From: JAJDXO01 sp965221855
GTDB taxonomy: Bacteria; Pseudomonadota; Alphaproteobacteria; Rhodospirillales; UBA2165
DNA: 64,000 nucleotides
NCBI GenBank assembly: GCA_965221855.1
Contig: CBDCSV010000009.1
Location: 62,001 to 126,000 of the forward strand
Reading direction: 5' to 3'
The position numbers and the translations under genes are program-made. Below the pieces are notes generated by a model. The model made no database searches. It was not told the origin of the DNA and worked only from the letters and a program-made list of their open reading frames with translations. Shown in pieces: positions 26,336 to 34,857 of the stretch (its first letter is position 1; each line of letters starts with the position of its first letter).

Positions 26336-26435
26336 CGGTTCAGAGCGAGATGACCCGATTGTGAATCGTATCCGGCCTTTTGGAAGCCGTTTGCGCAACC
26401 CTCTCACCCTGATCTCCCCCTGAAGGTTTCAGAAT
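26336..26435 (-). repeat. Dispersed intergenic repeat, copy C
   Basis: Read on the minus strand it repeats copy B block for block: GGGGGAGATCAGGGTGAGAG, GGTTGCGCAAACG, TTCCAAAA, then CGGATACGATTCACAATCGG and TCTCGCTCT. The last part matches 22941-22967. The core CGATT-GTG-AATCG is itself a small palindrome. Nothing coding is seen between 26244 and 26475. Confidence 0.7.
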
Positions 26436-26475
26436 CAATTCTTGCCCCCGAAACCAAATAAGCCACTGAAAAAGT

Positions 26476-26676
26476 TTATCTTTTTTCGGGCTTCTTGATT
26501 CCGGATTCCGGCAGATTTCTTGCGATCAACACATGGCCGACACCGGCGCGCGGACGCGGATTCGTGACAGTCCGGTGTTGAGCGTTCGAAGGCACGGGCG
26601 CAGCGCCGCTGCCGAGCAGCCTGAGAACTCCGGGTCCGCCGAAGCTGGTGATCCGTATGGCGCGCATCGTGGTCAT
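26476..26676 (-). pseudogene. Remnant of a quinone oxidoreductase/zinc-type alcohol dehydrogenase gene
   Basis: The first residues, MRAIRITSFGGPGVLRL, match the start of medium-chain NADPH:quinone oxidoreductases, and PRPRAGVGHVLIAR resembles the next conserved segment, but the sequence between is aberrant and the frame stops after 66 codons; a complete protein would be about 330. It begins 12 bases after the stop of the FadJ-like gene, so it was probably the third gene of that operon, cut off at repeat copy C. Confidence 0.5.
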
Positions 26677-26688
26677 ATCCCTACCGTC

Positions 26689-28797
26689 TCACCCGGGCGT
26701 CCAATCGGCGAACTTCCTGCCGTCCCTGGCGAACTGCTCGAGCAGCGGGGCCGGCTCCCAGTAGTCGCCCAGGGTTTCGTGATAGCTGCGGACGGTCTCG
26801 TAGACCTTGTCCAGTCCGATCCGGTCGGCATGGAACATCGGCCCGCCCCGGAACCTGGGAAAGCCGTAGCCGTAGATCCAGATCACATCGATATCGCCGG
26901 CGCGGTAGACCAGGCCTTCCTCGAGAATCCGCGCGCCCTCGTTGATCAGGCCATACATGCAGCGCCGCTGAATCTCGACGGCGGTGAGCGATTTCCGGCC
27001 GATATTCAGGCGCTCGGCCTCGCCGGCGATGATCCTCTCGACCGACGGGTCGTAGATCGGCGTGCGGCCGCCTTTTTCATAGCGATAGAAGCCCTGCCCG
27101 GTCTTCTGGCCGAGCAGACCGGCTTTGCCCAGCGCCAGCGTGACGTTGTAGAACGGCTCCGGGTTGGCGGCCCGGGCGCCTGTCGATTCGAGCACCGAGC
27201 ACATGATGTCGACGCCGCCCATGTCGTTCATGGTCCACGGCCCCATGGGCAGCCCGAAGTCGTAGATCGCCTTGTCGACCTCCTGAACCGTGGCGCCTTC
27301 GAGAAGCATCTGATCCGCCTCGCGAATGTAGCCGTTCACCATCATTCGGTTGCCGACGAAGCCGAAGGTGCCGCCGATGCCGACGACGACCGCCACCTTG
27401 CGGATGCGTTTGCCGATATCGACGGCGGTCGCCAAAACCTCCTTGGAGGTTTTCTCCGCGCGGACGATTTCCAGCAGCTTCATGATGTTGGCGGGACTGA
27501 AGAAATGGAGGCCGACGACGGATTCCGGCCGGGAGGTGCAGGCGGCCATGTCGTCGATATTCAGGGTCGAGGAATTGGACGCCAGGATCGCCCCCGGCCT
27601 GCAAATCTGGTCGAGCTTGGCGAAGATTTCCTTCTTGAGGTCCATGTCCTCGAACACCGCCTCGATCACCAGATCGACATCGGCCAAGGCATCGTAGCTC
27701 GTGACATAGGACACCCGGGAAAGCATGTCGTCGGCGGCGGCCCGATCCATGCGGCCTCGTTCGACCTGGCTGGTTTGGGTCTTCTCGATGGCTGCCTTGC
27801 ACCTATCGAGGGACTCCCGGGACGGATCGACGATCCGCACCGTGTAGCCGGCATTGCCGAAGACGATACCGATGCCGGTGCCCATGGTGCCCGAGCCTAG
27901 AATGCCGACGGTCTCCACTTCGATCCGGCCGGTGGACTTGTCGATCCCCGGCACCTTGGCGACCTCCCGCTCGGCGAAGAAGATGTGCCGGAGCGCTTCC
28001 GACTCGGCGCTTGCCACGGCCGCATCGCCGATCCGCTTTTCTTCGGCAAGGCCCTCTTCCAGGGGAAGCTTGGCCGCGAACGCGACCGCTTCGAGGAGCC
28101 GTTCCGGCGCTTCCTGTCCGCGCATGCGTTTCCCAGCAAGCGCCCGCATCTCGGCGAGGAAGCCCTCGTCATAGCCGACCGTATCCACATCCATCTCGCC
28201 GGTCCGGCGCGGCGCGACCTCCTGGTCCAGAAGCTCCCGCGCCCAGGCGATGGCGCCTTCCCGCAGATCGCCGTCGACGATCTTGTCGATCAAGCCCAGC
28301 TCCAGCGCCCGGCCGGCCTTGATGGGAGCAACGCCGAAGATCATCTCGACGGCGGCCTTGGCGCCGATCAGCCGGGGCAGCCGCTGTGATCCGCCGGCGC
28401 CGGGGATGATGCCGAGGGAGAGTTCCGGCAGGCCCATCCGCGCCTTCGCATCGGCGCAGCGGTAGTGGCAGGCGAGCGCCGTCTCCAGCCCGCCGCCCAA
28501 GGCCGTGCCGTGGAGCGCCGTGACGACGATCTTTTCGCTGTTCTCGATCACCCGGAAGACGTCGTAGTAGGCGGGATCCCCAACACCGGTGTCGAACTCG
28601 TTGATGTCCGCGCCCGCCATGTAGGTGCGCCCGGCGGCCAACAGGACGATCGCCCGGACGCCGTCGTCGGCGATGGCCGCCTCGAAACATTCCAGCAGCC
28701 CGGCGCGGATGGCCTGATTGATGGCGTTGACCGGCGGCAGGTCGATGGTGATCTCGGCGATGCCGTCATCGACGGCCAGAGTAACGGGGGAAGTCAT
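26689..28797 (-). CDS. Bifunctional enoyl-CoA hydratase/3-hydroxyacyl-CoA dehydrogenase (PimF/FadJ type)
   Basis: 702 residues. N-terminal crotonase domain with oxyanion motif ALGGGLETALACHYR and catalytic Glu residues in GLPELSLGIIPGAGG; C-terminal NAD-dependent dehydrogenase with GILGSGTMGTGIGIVF, catalytic His in VVGLHFFSPANIMKLLEIV and the dimerisation domain (GNRMMVNGYIREADQML). Catalyses hydration and oxidation in a beta-oxidation spiral. It follows the CoA-ligase gene by 39 bases on the same strand, so it should act on the acyl-CoA made there. Size and order resemble PimF of dicarboxylate degradation. Confidence 0.9.
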   Translation of the reverse strand: MTSPVTLAVDDGIAEITIDLPPVNAINQAIRAGLLECFEAAIADDGVRAIVLLAAGRTYMAGADINEFDTGVGDPAYYDVFRVIENSEKIVVTALHGTALGGGLETALACHYRCADAKARMGLPELSLGIIPGAGGSQRLPRLIGAKAAVEMIFGVAPIKAGRALELGLIDKIVDGDLREGAIAWARELLDQEVAPRRTGEMDVDTVGYDEGFLAEMRALAGKRMRGQEAPERLLEAVAFAAKLPLEEGLAEEKRIGDAAVASAESEALRHIFFAEREVAKVPGIDKSTGRIEVETVGILGSGTMGTGIGIVFGNAGYTVRIVDPSRESLDRCKAAIEKTQTSQVERGRMDRAAADDMLSRVSYVTSYDALADVDLVIEAVFEDMDLKKEIFAKLDQICRPGAILASNSSTLNIDDMAACTSRPESVVGLHFFSPANIMKLLEIVRAEKTSKEVLATAVDIGKRIRKVAVVVGIGGTFGFVGNRMMVNGYIREADQMLLEGATVQEVDKAIYDFGLPMGPWTMNDMGGVDIMCSVLESTGARAANPEPFYNVTLALGKAGLLGQKTGQGFYRYEKGGRTPIYDPSVERIIAGEAERLNIGRKSLTAVEIQRRCMYGLINEGARILEEGLVYRAGDIDVIWIYGYGFPRFRGGPMFHADRIGLDKVYETVRSYHETLGDYWEPAPLLEQFARDGRKFADWTPG

Positions 28798-28836
28798 GGT
28801 TGGTCTTGCTCCAGGAATTTGAGGTCCATATGCCGG

Positions 28837-30702
28837 TTAGCCGATCTCGATCACCTGCTCTGGAGCCGGATCGGCGAAAAGCGCGTCGACCAGGTCCGCC
28901 CTGCGTTCGAGAACGGCACGCTGATTGACGTATCCCTTGTCGGTAATTTCGTTGGCATCGATCTGCGCCGGCTCCTCCAACAGCATCAAACGCTTTATCC
29001 GCCTGCTGGAGCCGCCCGCGGCGGCATTGGATGCGGCCAATTTTTTGGCGAGCGCGGCCCCCACATCCGGATGGCCGATGACTTCGGATATCCCGGTGTC
29101 TTCGCCGAGCCCGGCGATCTCCCGGCACCCCGGGAGGGCCGGCCACGCCAGCGCCGCCACGTATTTCCTGTCATGACCGCAGATCACCATATCCTGAATG
29201 AGGGGCGCCGCCGCCGCCACAAGATCGACCCGCAGCTGGCCCACAGTCACCCAGGTTCCGGTGGCGAGCTTGAAGTTCTCGGAAATCCGGCCGTCGAATA
29301 TCAGTCCGCGTTTCGGATCGTCCGGATCGACCAGCCGCATGGCGTCGCCGAATTTGTAGAACCCGTCTTCGTCATGGCTGGCGGCCGTCAGTTCGGGGTC
29401 CTTATAGTATCCCGGCGACATCAACGGGCCCTTCGCGCGAACCTCCAGCTTGTCGCCGACGGGCGCCAGTTTGAGTTCCGCACCCGGCAGGGGAAGGCCG
29501 ACGTGACCCAGCTCGGCGCCCGGCCAATGCGCGAAACTCAATGAGGGGGACGACTCGGTGGTGCCGAAACCCGACGTCATGACGATGCGGCGGCCGGTCG
29601 CCCGATAGGCGACTCGTTCGAACCGGTCCCACAAATCCTGGGTCAGCGCCGCGCCCGCGTACCAGACGAATTCCAGGTCCTTGAAGAAGTGATCACGAAA
29701 CCCGGCGTCCTGCTCCAGGTGCGGGAGGAGCGCGGCAAATCCGGCGGGGACGTTGAAGTAGGCCGTTGGCGAAACGTCCCGCAGGTTGCGGAGGGTTTCC
29801 TCGAATTTGCCCGGCACCGGGCGCCCGCCGTCGATGTAGTACGACCCGCCGTGGAACATGACCATGTTGAAGATCTGATTTCCGGCCGCCGTATGGTTCC
29901 ACGGCAGCCATTCCACCATCACCGGCGGATGGTCGGCCAGAAAACGGAGCGTCTGCACGTTCATCTGCTGGTTCGAGCACAGCATCCGGTGCGTATTGAT
30001 CACCGCCTTGGGCGCGCCGGTCGAACCCGAGGTGAACAGATACTTGGCCGTATCGTCGGGTTGGACGGCATCGAAAGCCTCATCGACCGCCGGTCCCGGG
30101 GCCGCGGCGAGGAGGCTCTCCAAGAACGTCGCCCGTATGCCGGCGGGCGGGTTGCGGGTGACGACCACCTCGGCGTCCTTCAACTCGATGGCATTGAGAG
30201 CTTTTTCGTAGGCGGCGCCGTCCTCGACATAGATAATGCCGGGCTCCAGCAACTCGATGATCGGCTTGAGCTTGGAATAGTCCGAACTCATCAATGAATA
30301 GGACGGCGAGACGGGCGAAACCGGGATGCCCACCTGCATGGCCGCCAGGCCGAGGAGGGCGAAGTTGACCGAATTGTCGGACAGGATCACCAGCGGTCTC
30401 CGCCGGTTCAGGCCGCGGTCCATCAGCGCCTGGGACAGGCGGTCGCAGATCCCGCGGGCCTCCGCGTAGGTAACCTTTCGCCATTCGCCATCCAGGTTCC
30501 GTTCGGCGAGAAACAGACGGTTCGGAGATTGTTCCGCCCACAGGCGCAGGGGAATTCCCATCTGCCGGTGATAGTCCCCGAGCGGGTCGGTCGATTTCAG
30601 GATGAGTGCGCCGTCGGCGAGCCGGTCCACGTCGACCGACGGCCCGGCGAGCGAAACGGGGCGGTAGGCTGCGTCATCGAGGCTATCGCTGCTTGTATTC
30701 AC
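28837..30702 (-). CDS. Feruloyl-CoA-synthetase-like acyl/aryl-CoA ligase, copy 1
   Basis: 621 residues of the ANL superfamily. P-loop YLFTSGSTGAPKAVINT, A5-like motif TSGFGTTESSPS, A7/A8 region GLIFDGRISENFKLATGTWV. The NFKLATGTWV motif and the NEITDKGYVNQRAVL tail are those of bacterial feruloyl-CoA synthetases, which activate hydroxycinnamates with ATP and CoA. The start is GTG at 30702; the only clear ribosome site (GGAGG) is about 14 bases upstream, so the start is uncertain. Divergent from the TetR gene, with the operator-like repeat between. Confidence 0.85.
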   Translation of the reverse strand: MNTSSDSLDDAAYRPVSLAGPSVDVDRLADGALILKSTDPLGDYHRQMGIPLRLWAEQSPNRLFLAERNLDGEWRKVTYAEARGICDRLSQALMDRGLNRRRPLVILSDNSVNFALLGLAAMQVGIPVSPVSPSYSLMSSDYSKLKPIIELLEPGIIYVEDGAAYEKALNAIELKDAEVVVTRNPPAGIRATFLESLLAAAPGPAVDEAFDAVQPDDTAKYLFTSGSTGAPKAVINTHRMLCSNQQMNVQTLRFLADHPPVMVEWLPWNHTAAGNQIFNMVMFHGGSYYIDGGRPVPGKFEETLRNLRDVSPTAYFNVPAGFAALLPHLEQDAGFRDHFFKDLEFVWYAGAALTQDLWDRFERVAYRATGRRIVMTSGFGTTESSPSLSFAHWPGAELGHVGLPLPGAELKLAPVGDKLEVRAKGPLMSPGYYKDPELTAASHDEDGFYKFGDAMRLVDPDDPKRGLIFDGRISENFKLATGTWVTVGQLRVDLVAAAAPLIQDMVICGHDRKYVAALAWPALPGCREIAGLGEDTGISEVIGHPDVGAALAKKLAASNAAAGGSSRRIKRLMLLEEPAQIDANEITDKGYVNQRAVLERRADLVDALFADPAPEQVIEIG

Positions 30703-30777
30703 CGGGCTACCCGTTTTCCTCCCAACCGGCGCCGTGCTTCATGGTTCCCGTTGGCACCGCCGGGGTCATCTGGTATA

Positions 30778-30800
30778 AAATTTTATAAATTGTAAAATTT
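30778..30800. promoter_or_regulatory. Operator-like inverted repeat in the divergent tetR/CoA-ligase region
   Basis: AAATTTTA (30778-30785) and TAAAATTT (30793-30800) form a perfect 8-bp inverted repeat with a seven-base spacer in a very AT-rich island. It lies 76 bases from the ligase start and 65 bases before the TetR ATG. A near-identical site occurs at 36735-36758. TetR proteins bind such palindromes, so autoregulation and control of both directions is likely (inference). Confidence 0.65.
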
Positions 30801-30864
30801 ATCCGTCGCCGCGAGTCAACAGAAATCTGTCATTCGACCGGCACCAGGAACCGATGGACGATTA

Positions 30865-31590
30865 ATGGCAAGCAAGGCATCGAACGAAGTCGCCGCGACA
30901 GGCAGGAGGCCGGCCGAGCGGCGCCGGCACGGAACCCGGCGGGCGGAGATTGTTCAGCATGCCGACCGGCTGATCTCGACCTTCGGCTTTCACAACGTCT
31001 CGTTCGACGACATTGCCCAGGCGGCCGGGATCAAACGGGAAGGCATCTACTACTATTTCAAAAACACCACTGAACTGCTTTTTGAAATCGTGGAGCCGCC
31101 CACACACCGCCTTATCGAACGGCTCACCGTGATCGCCGACTCTCGATTGAGTCCGGAGGCCAAATTGTATCTGGGCCTGGAAACGCACATCAAGGTCTTC
31201 AACCGGACCGCCCTGGACGCCATCAGCTTGAGTGCCGGCGCCGGCGAGGCGCTGGGTTCGGAGCAGATCGCCCAAAAATTCCGGCCATTGTACAAGCGCT
31301 ACGAAAATCTGTGGATGACCGTCCTGTTTGGCAGCGGAGGCGCCAACAGGAAGCGCTTCAAATACCCGAGGATCGTGGTGTTCGCCACCCTCGGCATGTG
31401 CAATTGGATGGTCCGCTGGTTCCGCGAAGACGGCGAGGCCGATTTGGACGAGATCGTGGACATATTCTTCGACTACGCCAGTACCGGTCTGTTTGGAGAG
31501 ATCGGAGGCGCCGGTCCCCTGTCCGGGGAACGGCGAAATCAAATTCTGGAAGAGGTTCGCGCGTTTAAACTGGTTCACGGTTCGCTCTAG
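30865..31590 (+). CDS. TetR-family transcriptional regulator
   Basis: 241 residues. The N-terminal helix-turn-helix is clear: ADRLISTFGFHNVSFDDIAQ followed by AAGIKREGIYYYFKNTTELL. The C-terminal ligand domain is typical of regulators in acyl-CoA or aromatic catabolism, whose effector is often the CoA thioester. It is the first gene of a plus-strand run (amidohydrolase 33 bases downstream). A three-codon open frame (ATG GAC GAT TAA, 30854-30865) ends in TAATG, overlapping the tetR start, and may couple its translation. Confidence 0.88.
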   Translation: MASKASNEVAATGRRPAERRRHGTRRAEIVQHADRLISTFGFHNVSFDDIAQAAGIKREGIYYYFKNTTELLFEIVEPPTHRLIERLTVIADSRLSPEAKLYLGLETHIKVFNRTALDAISLSAGAGEALGSEQIAQKFRPLYKRYENLWMTVLFGSGGANRKRFKYPRIVVFATLGMCNWMVRWFREDGEADLDEIVDIFFDYASTGLFGEIGGAGPLSGERRNQILEEVRAFKLVHGSL

Positions 31591-31622
31591 TCCCGGAAGT
31601 ATCGGAGAGGGAGGAAGACTGC

Positions 31623-32504
31623 ATGAATATCGACGAATTGGTCGCGATCGACGTCCATACCCATGCCGAGGAGCCCTGCCAGCCCCACCGGGACGACGGC
31701 TACAACGAGTTTCAGGAAGGCATGCAGAACTACTTCCGGACCGGCCGCGACTATCCGCCGGCAATGGTTGAGACCGCCGCATACTTCCGGGAACGCAACA
31801 TCGGCTGTGTCATCTTCCCGGTCGATGCGGAACGAGAGACGGGATTTCGTCGATATTCCAATGAAGAAGTCGCCACCATCGCAAACGAGAACAGCGATAT
31901 CATGATCCCGTTTGCCTCCATTGATCCGGCCAAGGGCAAGATGGGGGCTCGCGAGGCCCGCCGCCTGGTCCGGGAATTCGGTGTCCGTGGCTTCAAGTTT
32001 CATCCCACCCAGCAGGGTTTTTTTCCCAATGACCGGAGCGCCTACGTACTTTACGAGGCAATACAGGATGAAGGCGCCATAGCGCTGTTCCATACCGGCC
32101 AGACGGGTGTCGGCGCCGGCATGAAGGGGGGCATGGGAATGCGGATAAAATACTCCAATCCGGTCTACCTCGACGACGTGGCCGTCGACTTTCCGGACAT
32201 GCCGATCATCATGGCTCACCCGTCTTTCCCCTGGCAGGATGAAGCGCTGGCAATCGCGACCCACAAGCCGAACGTCTATATCGACCTGTCCGGCTGGTCG
32301 CCCAAGTATTTTCCGGAGAACCTCGTCCGCTACTCCAATACGCTGCTCAAGCACAAAGTGCTGTTCGGTTCGGACTGGCCGGCGATCACGCCGGACCGCT
32401 GGCTCGCTGACTTCGAGACCATCAATATCCGCGACGAGGTGAAACCCGGCATCTTGAAGGGGAACGCCGCAAGGCTGCTCGGCCTGACCGGCGGGGCGGC
32501 GTAG
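31623..32504 (+). CDS. Amidohydrolase-family (COG2159) protein, possible beta-ketoacyl-CoA hydrolase
   Basis: 293 residues, TIM-barrel metal-dependent hydrolase: metal ligands in AIDVHTHAEE (HxH), strand-end His in GFKFHPTQQG and IIMAHPSFPW, and Asp in LFGSDWPAITPDRW. Members found beside feruloyl-CoA-synthetase and acyl-CoA-dehydrogenase genes are often annotated 4-hydroxyphenyl-beta-ketoacyl-CoA hydrolase, which would cleave the side chain after beta-oxidation; I infer the same role here from context. A decarboxylase is the alternative within the family. Its stop abuts the ATG of the next gene (TAGATG). Confidence 0.75.
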   Translation: MNIDELVAIDVHTHAEEPCQPHRDDGYNEFQEGMQNYFRTGRDYPPAMVETAAYFRERNIGCVIFPVDAERETGFRRYSNEEVATIANENSDIMIPFASIDPAKGKMGAREARRLVREFGVRGFKFHPTQQGFFPNDRSAYVLYEAIQDEGAIALFHTGQTGVGAGMKGGMGMRIKYSNPVYLDDVAVDFPDMPIIMAHPSFPWQDEALAIATHKPNVYIDLSGWSPKYFPENLVRYSNTLLKHKVLFGSDWPAITPDRWLADFETINIRDEVKPGILKGNAARLLGLTGGAA

Positions 32505-33647
32505 ATGGACCTTCAGCCCACCGAGGAACAACAGCTCATTCGGGAAAGCGCGGAGAAGCTTTTTGCCGATCGATATGGTCCCGGGACCTTCAGGACGCTG
32601 ATCGGATCGGAGGCGCGCTGGTCTCCGGAAATTTGGGAATGCTTTGCGGAGATGGGCTGGCTCGGCCTGCCGTTTCCCGAGGACGACGGCGGCTTCGGGA
32701 TGGGACCGGCCGAGGCGGTGATCCTGATGGAACAGTTCGGCCGGGCGCTGGTGCTCGAACCGTATGTGTCGTCGGTCATCCTCTGCGGCAAATTGATAGA
32801 GTTCCTGGGCACGGGTGAACAGCGCGAGGCATTGCTGGGCGGGATTGCGTCCGGGCAGCTCCGTCTGGCGTTTGCCCACGATGCTTCCGAAGGCCCAATG
32901 ACGGTCAAGCGGGAGGCCGATGCATTTCTGCTCTCGGGCGCCATGCGTGCGGTTCACGACGCCCCGACGGCCGAGGCTTATCTCGTTTCGTGCGCGCTGG
33001 ACGATGGCGCGACCGCGGTCTTTTCCGTGCCCGCGGATGCGCCGGGCATCACGGCGCGAAACCGCAATTCGCTCGACGGACGGCGCTACGCCGAACTGGA
33101 TTTCGCCGATGTCCGCATCCAACCCGACGCGCGATTAGGGAGCGGCGCGGACGCCGAGGCGGCGATCAGGGAAGCCACGGCATGGGCGATCACCGCGTCG
33201 TGCGCGGACGCGGTTGGCGCCATCTCGGCAATGGTCGAGCAGACGGTCGACTATGCCAAACAGCGCGAACAGTTCGGTCAACCGATCGCGAAATTTCAGG
33301 TTCTGCAGCACCGGCTCGTCGACATGAAAATCGCCGAGGAGGAAGCCCGCGCCTCCGTCCTGTTGGCGGCGCTGTCACTCGACGGCGATGCGGCGATGCG
33401 GGAACGGGTGACTTCCGGCGCAAAGGCCAAGGTCGGCAGGGCAGCGCGCTTTGTCCATCAGGCGGCGATCCAGACCCACGGCGCCATCGGCACGACCGGC
33501 GAGTTGATGCTCGGCTGGTACGCCAAGAGACTGGTGGCATTTGAAAACCGCTTCTCGCCAACCCGCACGCATCTGGGCCGATACGCCGAGCTTATCTCCG
33601 ATCCGGAAACCGCCGCCGCGCCTCTCCTCGGCGAAGCGGCGGCATAG
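32505..33647 (+). CDS. Acyl-CoA dehydrogenase, small-subunit type (PimD-like)
   Basis: 380 residues with the ACAD fold: N-terminal helical domain starting MDLQPTEEQQLIRESAEKLF, middle beta domain and C-terminal domain with QREQFGQPIAKFQVLQHRLVDM and AIQTHGAIGTTGELML. Introduces the alpha-beta double bond into an acyl-CoA using FAD. Followed 12 bases later by a second, larger dehydrogenase; such pairs (PimC/PimD, steroid FadE pairs) form mixed oligomers, which is likely here. Starts directly at the amidohydrolase stop. Confidence 0.87.
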   Translation: MDLQPTEEQQLIRESAEKLFADRYGPGTFRTLIGSEARWSPEIWECFAEMGWLGLPFPEDDGGFGMGPAEAVILMEQFGRALVLEPYVSSVILCGKLIEFLGTGEQREALLGGIASGQLRLAFAHDASEGPMTVKREADAFLLSGAMRAVHDAPTAEAYLVSCALDDGATAVFSVPADAPGITARNRNSLDGRRYAELDFADVRIQPDARLGSGADAEAAIREATAWAITASCADAVGAISAMVEQTVDYAKQREQFGQPIAKFQVLQHRLVDMKIAEEEARASVLLAALSLDGDAAMRERVTSGAKAKVGRAARFVHQAAIQTHGAIGTTGELMLGWYAKRLVAFENRFSPTRTHLGRYAELISDPETAAAPLLGEAAA

Positions 33648-33659
33648 GGAAGGCGCGAC

Positions 33660-34844
33660 ATGGATTTGAGACTTTCCGCCGAGGACCATGCATTTCGGGA
33701 CGAAGTTCGGGCGTTCCTGGCCGAATACATGACCGATGATCTTCGCCGGGCCATGGAGCTGAACACCTGCTTCATCAATGAACCCCCGGTTGCGCTGGAA
33801 TTTCATAGGGCGCTTCACGCCAAGGGGTGGGCCGCGCCGAACTGGCCCGAGGAATTTGGAGGGCCGGGCTGGTCGCCGGTCCAGCGCTACATCTACGAGA
33901 GCGAAAGCGCGCGGGCCGGCGCGCCGACCTTCAACGACCAGGGCGTCAAGCACATCGGGCCGATCCTGATGAAATACGGCACGAAGCAGCAGCAGGACAC
34001 CTACCTGCCGCGCATTCTCAGCGGCGAGGACGTCTGGTGCCAGGGATATTCGGAGCCCGGCGCCGGGTCGGACCTGGCATCGCTCAAGACCCGCGCCGTG
34101 GATGAGGGCGGCCACTACCTCGTCAACGGGCAAAAAATCTGGACGACCCACGCCCACTTCGCGAACCGCATCTATGTTCTGGTGCGGACCAGTACGGAGG
34201 GGAGGAAGCAGGAAGGCATTTCGTTCCTGATCATGGATATGGACCTGCCGGGGATCACCGTACGGCCCATCGATGGTTCGGGCGGAGACCATGAGTTCAA
34301 CGAAGTGTTTTTCGAGGACGTGAAGGCGCCGAAATCCGGTTTGGTGGGCGAGGAGAACCGCGGCTGGGAAATCGCCAAATACCTGCTTGAGTACGAACGC
34401 GGGGGCAACCCCCAAGCGGCGCGCGTACGGGCGCGGCTGAGCTCGGTCGCCCGGTTGATCAAGCGCCGCGCCGACGATGATCCCGGCGTGACCCTGCGTC
34501 TGGCGGAATTGGGCACGGACATCGATGCGATGGAGATGCTCGAGCTCACCTTGTTGTCGGACCTTCAGTCCGGCAGGAACCCGGGCGCGGTGTCGTCGCT
34601 GCTCAAACTCCGCTGGAGTGCGATGCAGCAGCAATTGACCGAACTCGCCCTCGACGTTGCGGGCGAAGACGCGCTGCGCTGGGAGCCCCAACGCCCGCTG
34701 TATGAATCGCTGCAGCTTCCGCCGGATACGGAGGAACTGCTCGGCATCGGGCCCAAATACCTGAACTACCGGGGCTACTCGATCCTCGGCGGCACGTCGG
34801 AGATTCAGACAAGCATTCTCGCCAAGCAGCTGCTTGGCCTATAG
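33660..34844 (+). CDS. Acyl-CoA dehydrogenase, large-subunit type (PimC-like)
   Basis: 394 residues. FAD/substrate signature WCQGYSEPGAGSDLASLKTR, HYLVNGQKIWTTHAHFANR in the beta domain, and the C-terminal YRGYSILGGTSEIQTSIL with the adenine-binding GGTSEIQ. Probable partner of the smaller dehydrogenase encoded 12 bases upstream. Acts in the same side-chain or dicarboxylate-type beta-oxidation. The next gene starts 13 bases after its stop. Confidence 0.88.
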   Translation: MDLRLSAEDHAFRDEVRAFLAEYMTDDLRRAMELNTCFINEPPVALEFHRALHAKGWAAPNWPEEFGGPGWSPVQRYIYESESARAGAPTFNDQGVKHIGPILMKYGTKQQQDTYLPRILSGEDVWCQGYSEPGAGSDLASLKTRAVDEGGHYLVNGQKIWTTHAHFANRIYVLVRTSTEGRKQEGISFLIMDMDLPGITVRPIDGSGGDHEFNEVFFEDVKAPKSGLVGEENRGWEIAKYLLEYERGGNPQAARVRARLSSVARLIKRRADDDPGVTLRLAELGTDIDAMEMLELTLLSDLQSGRNPGAVSSLLKLRWSAMQQQLTELALDVAGEDALRWEPQRPLYESLQLPPDTEELLGIGPKYLNYRGYSILGGTSEIQTSILAKQLLGL

Positions 34845-34857
34845 CGAGAGAAGACCG

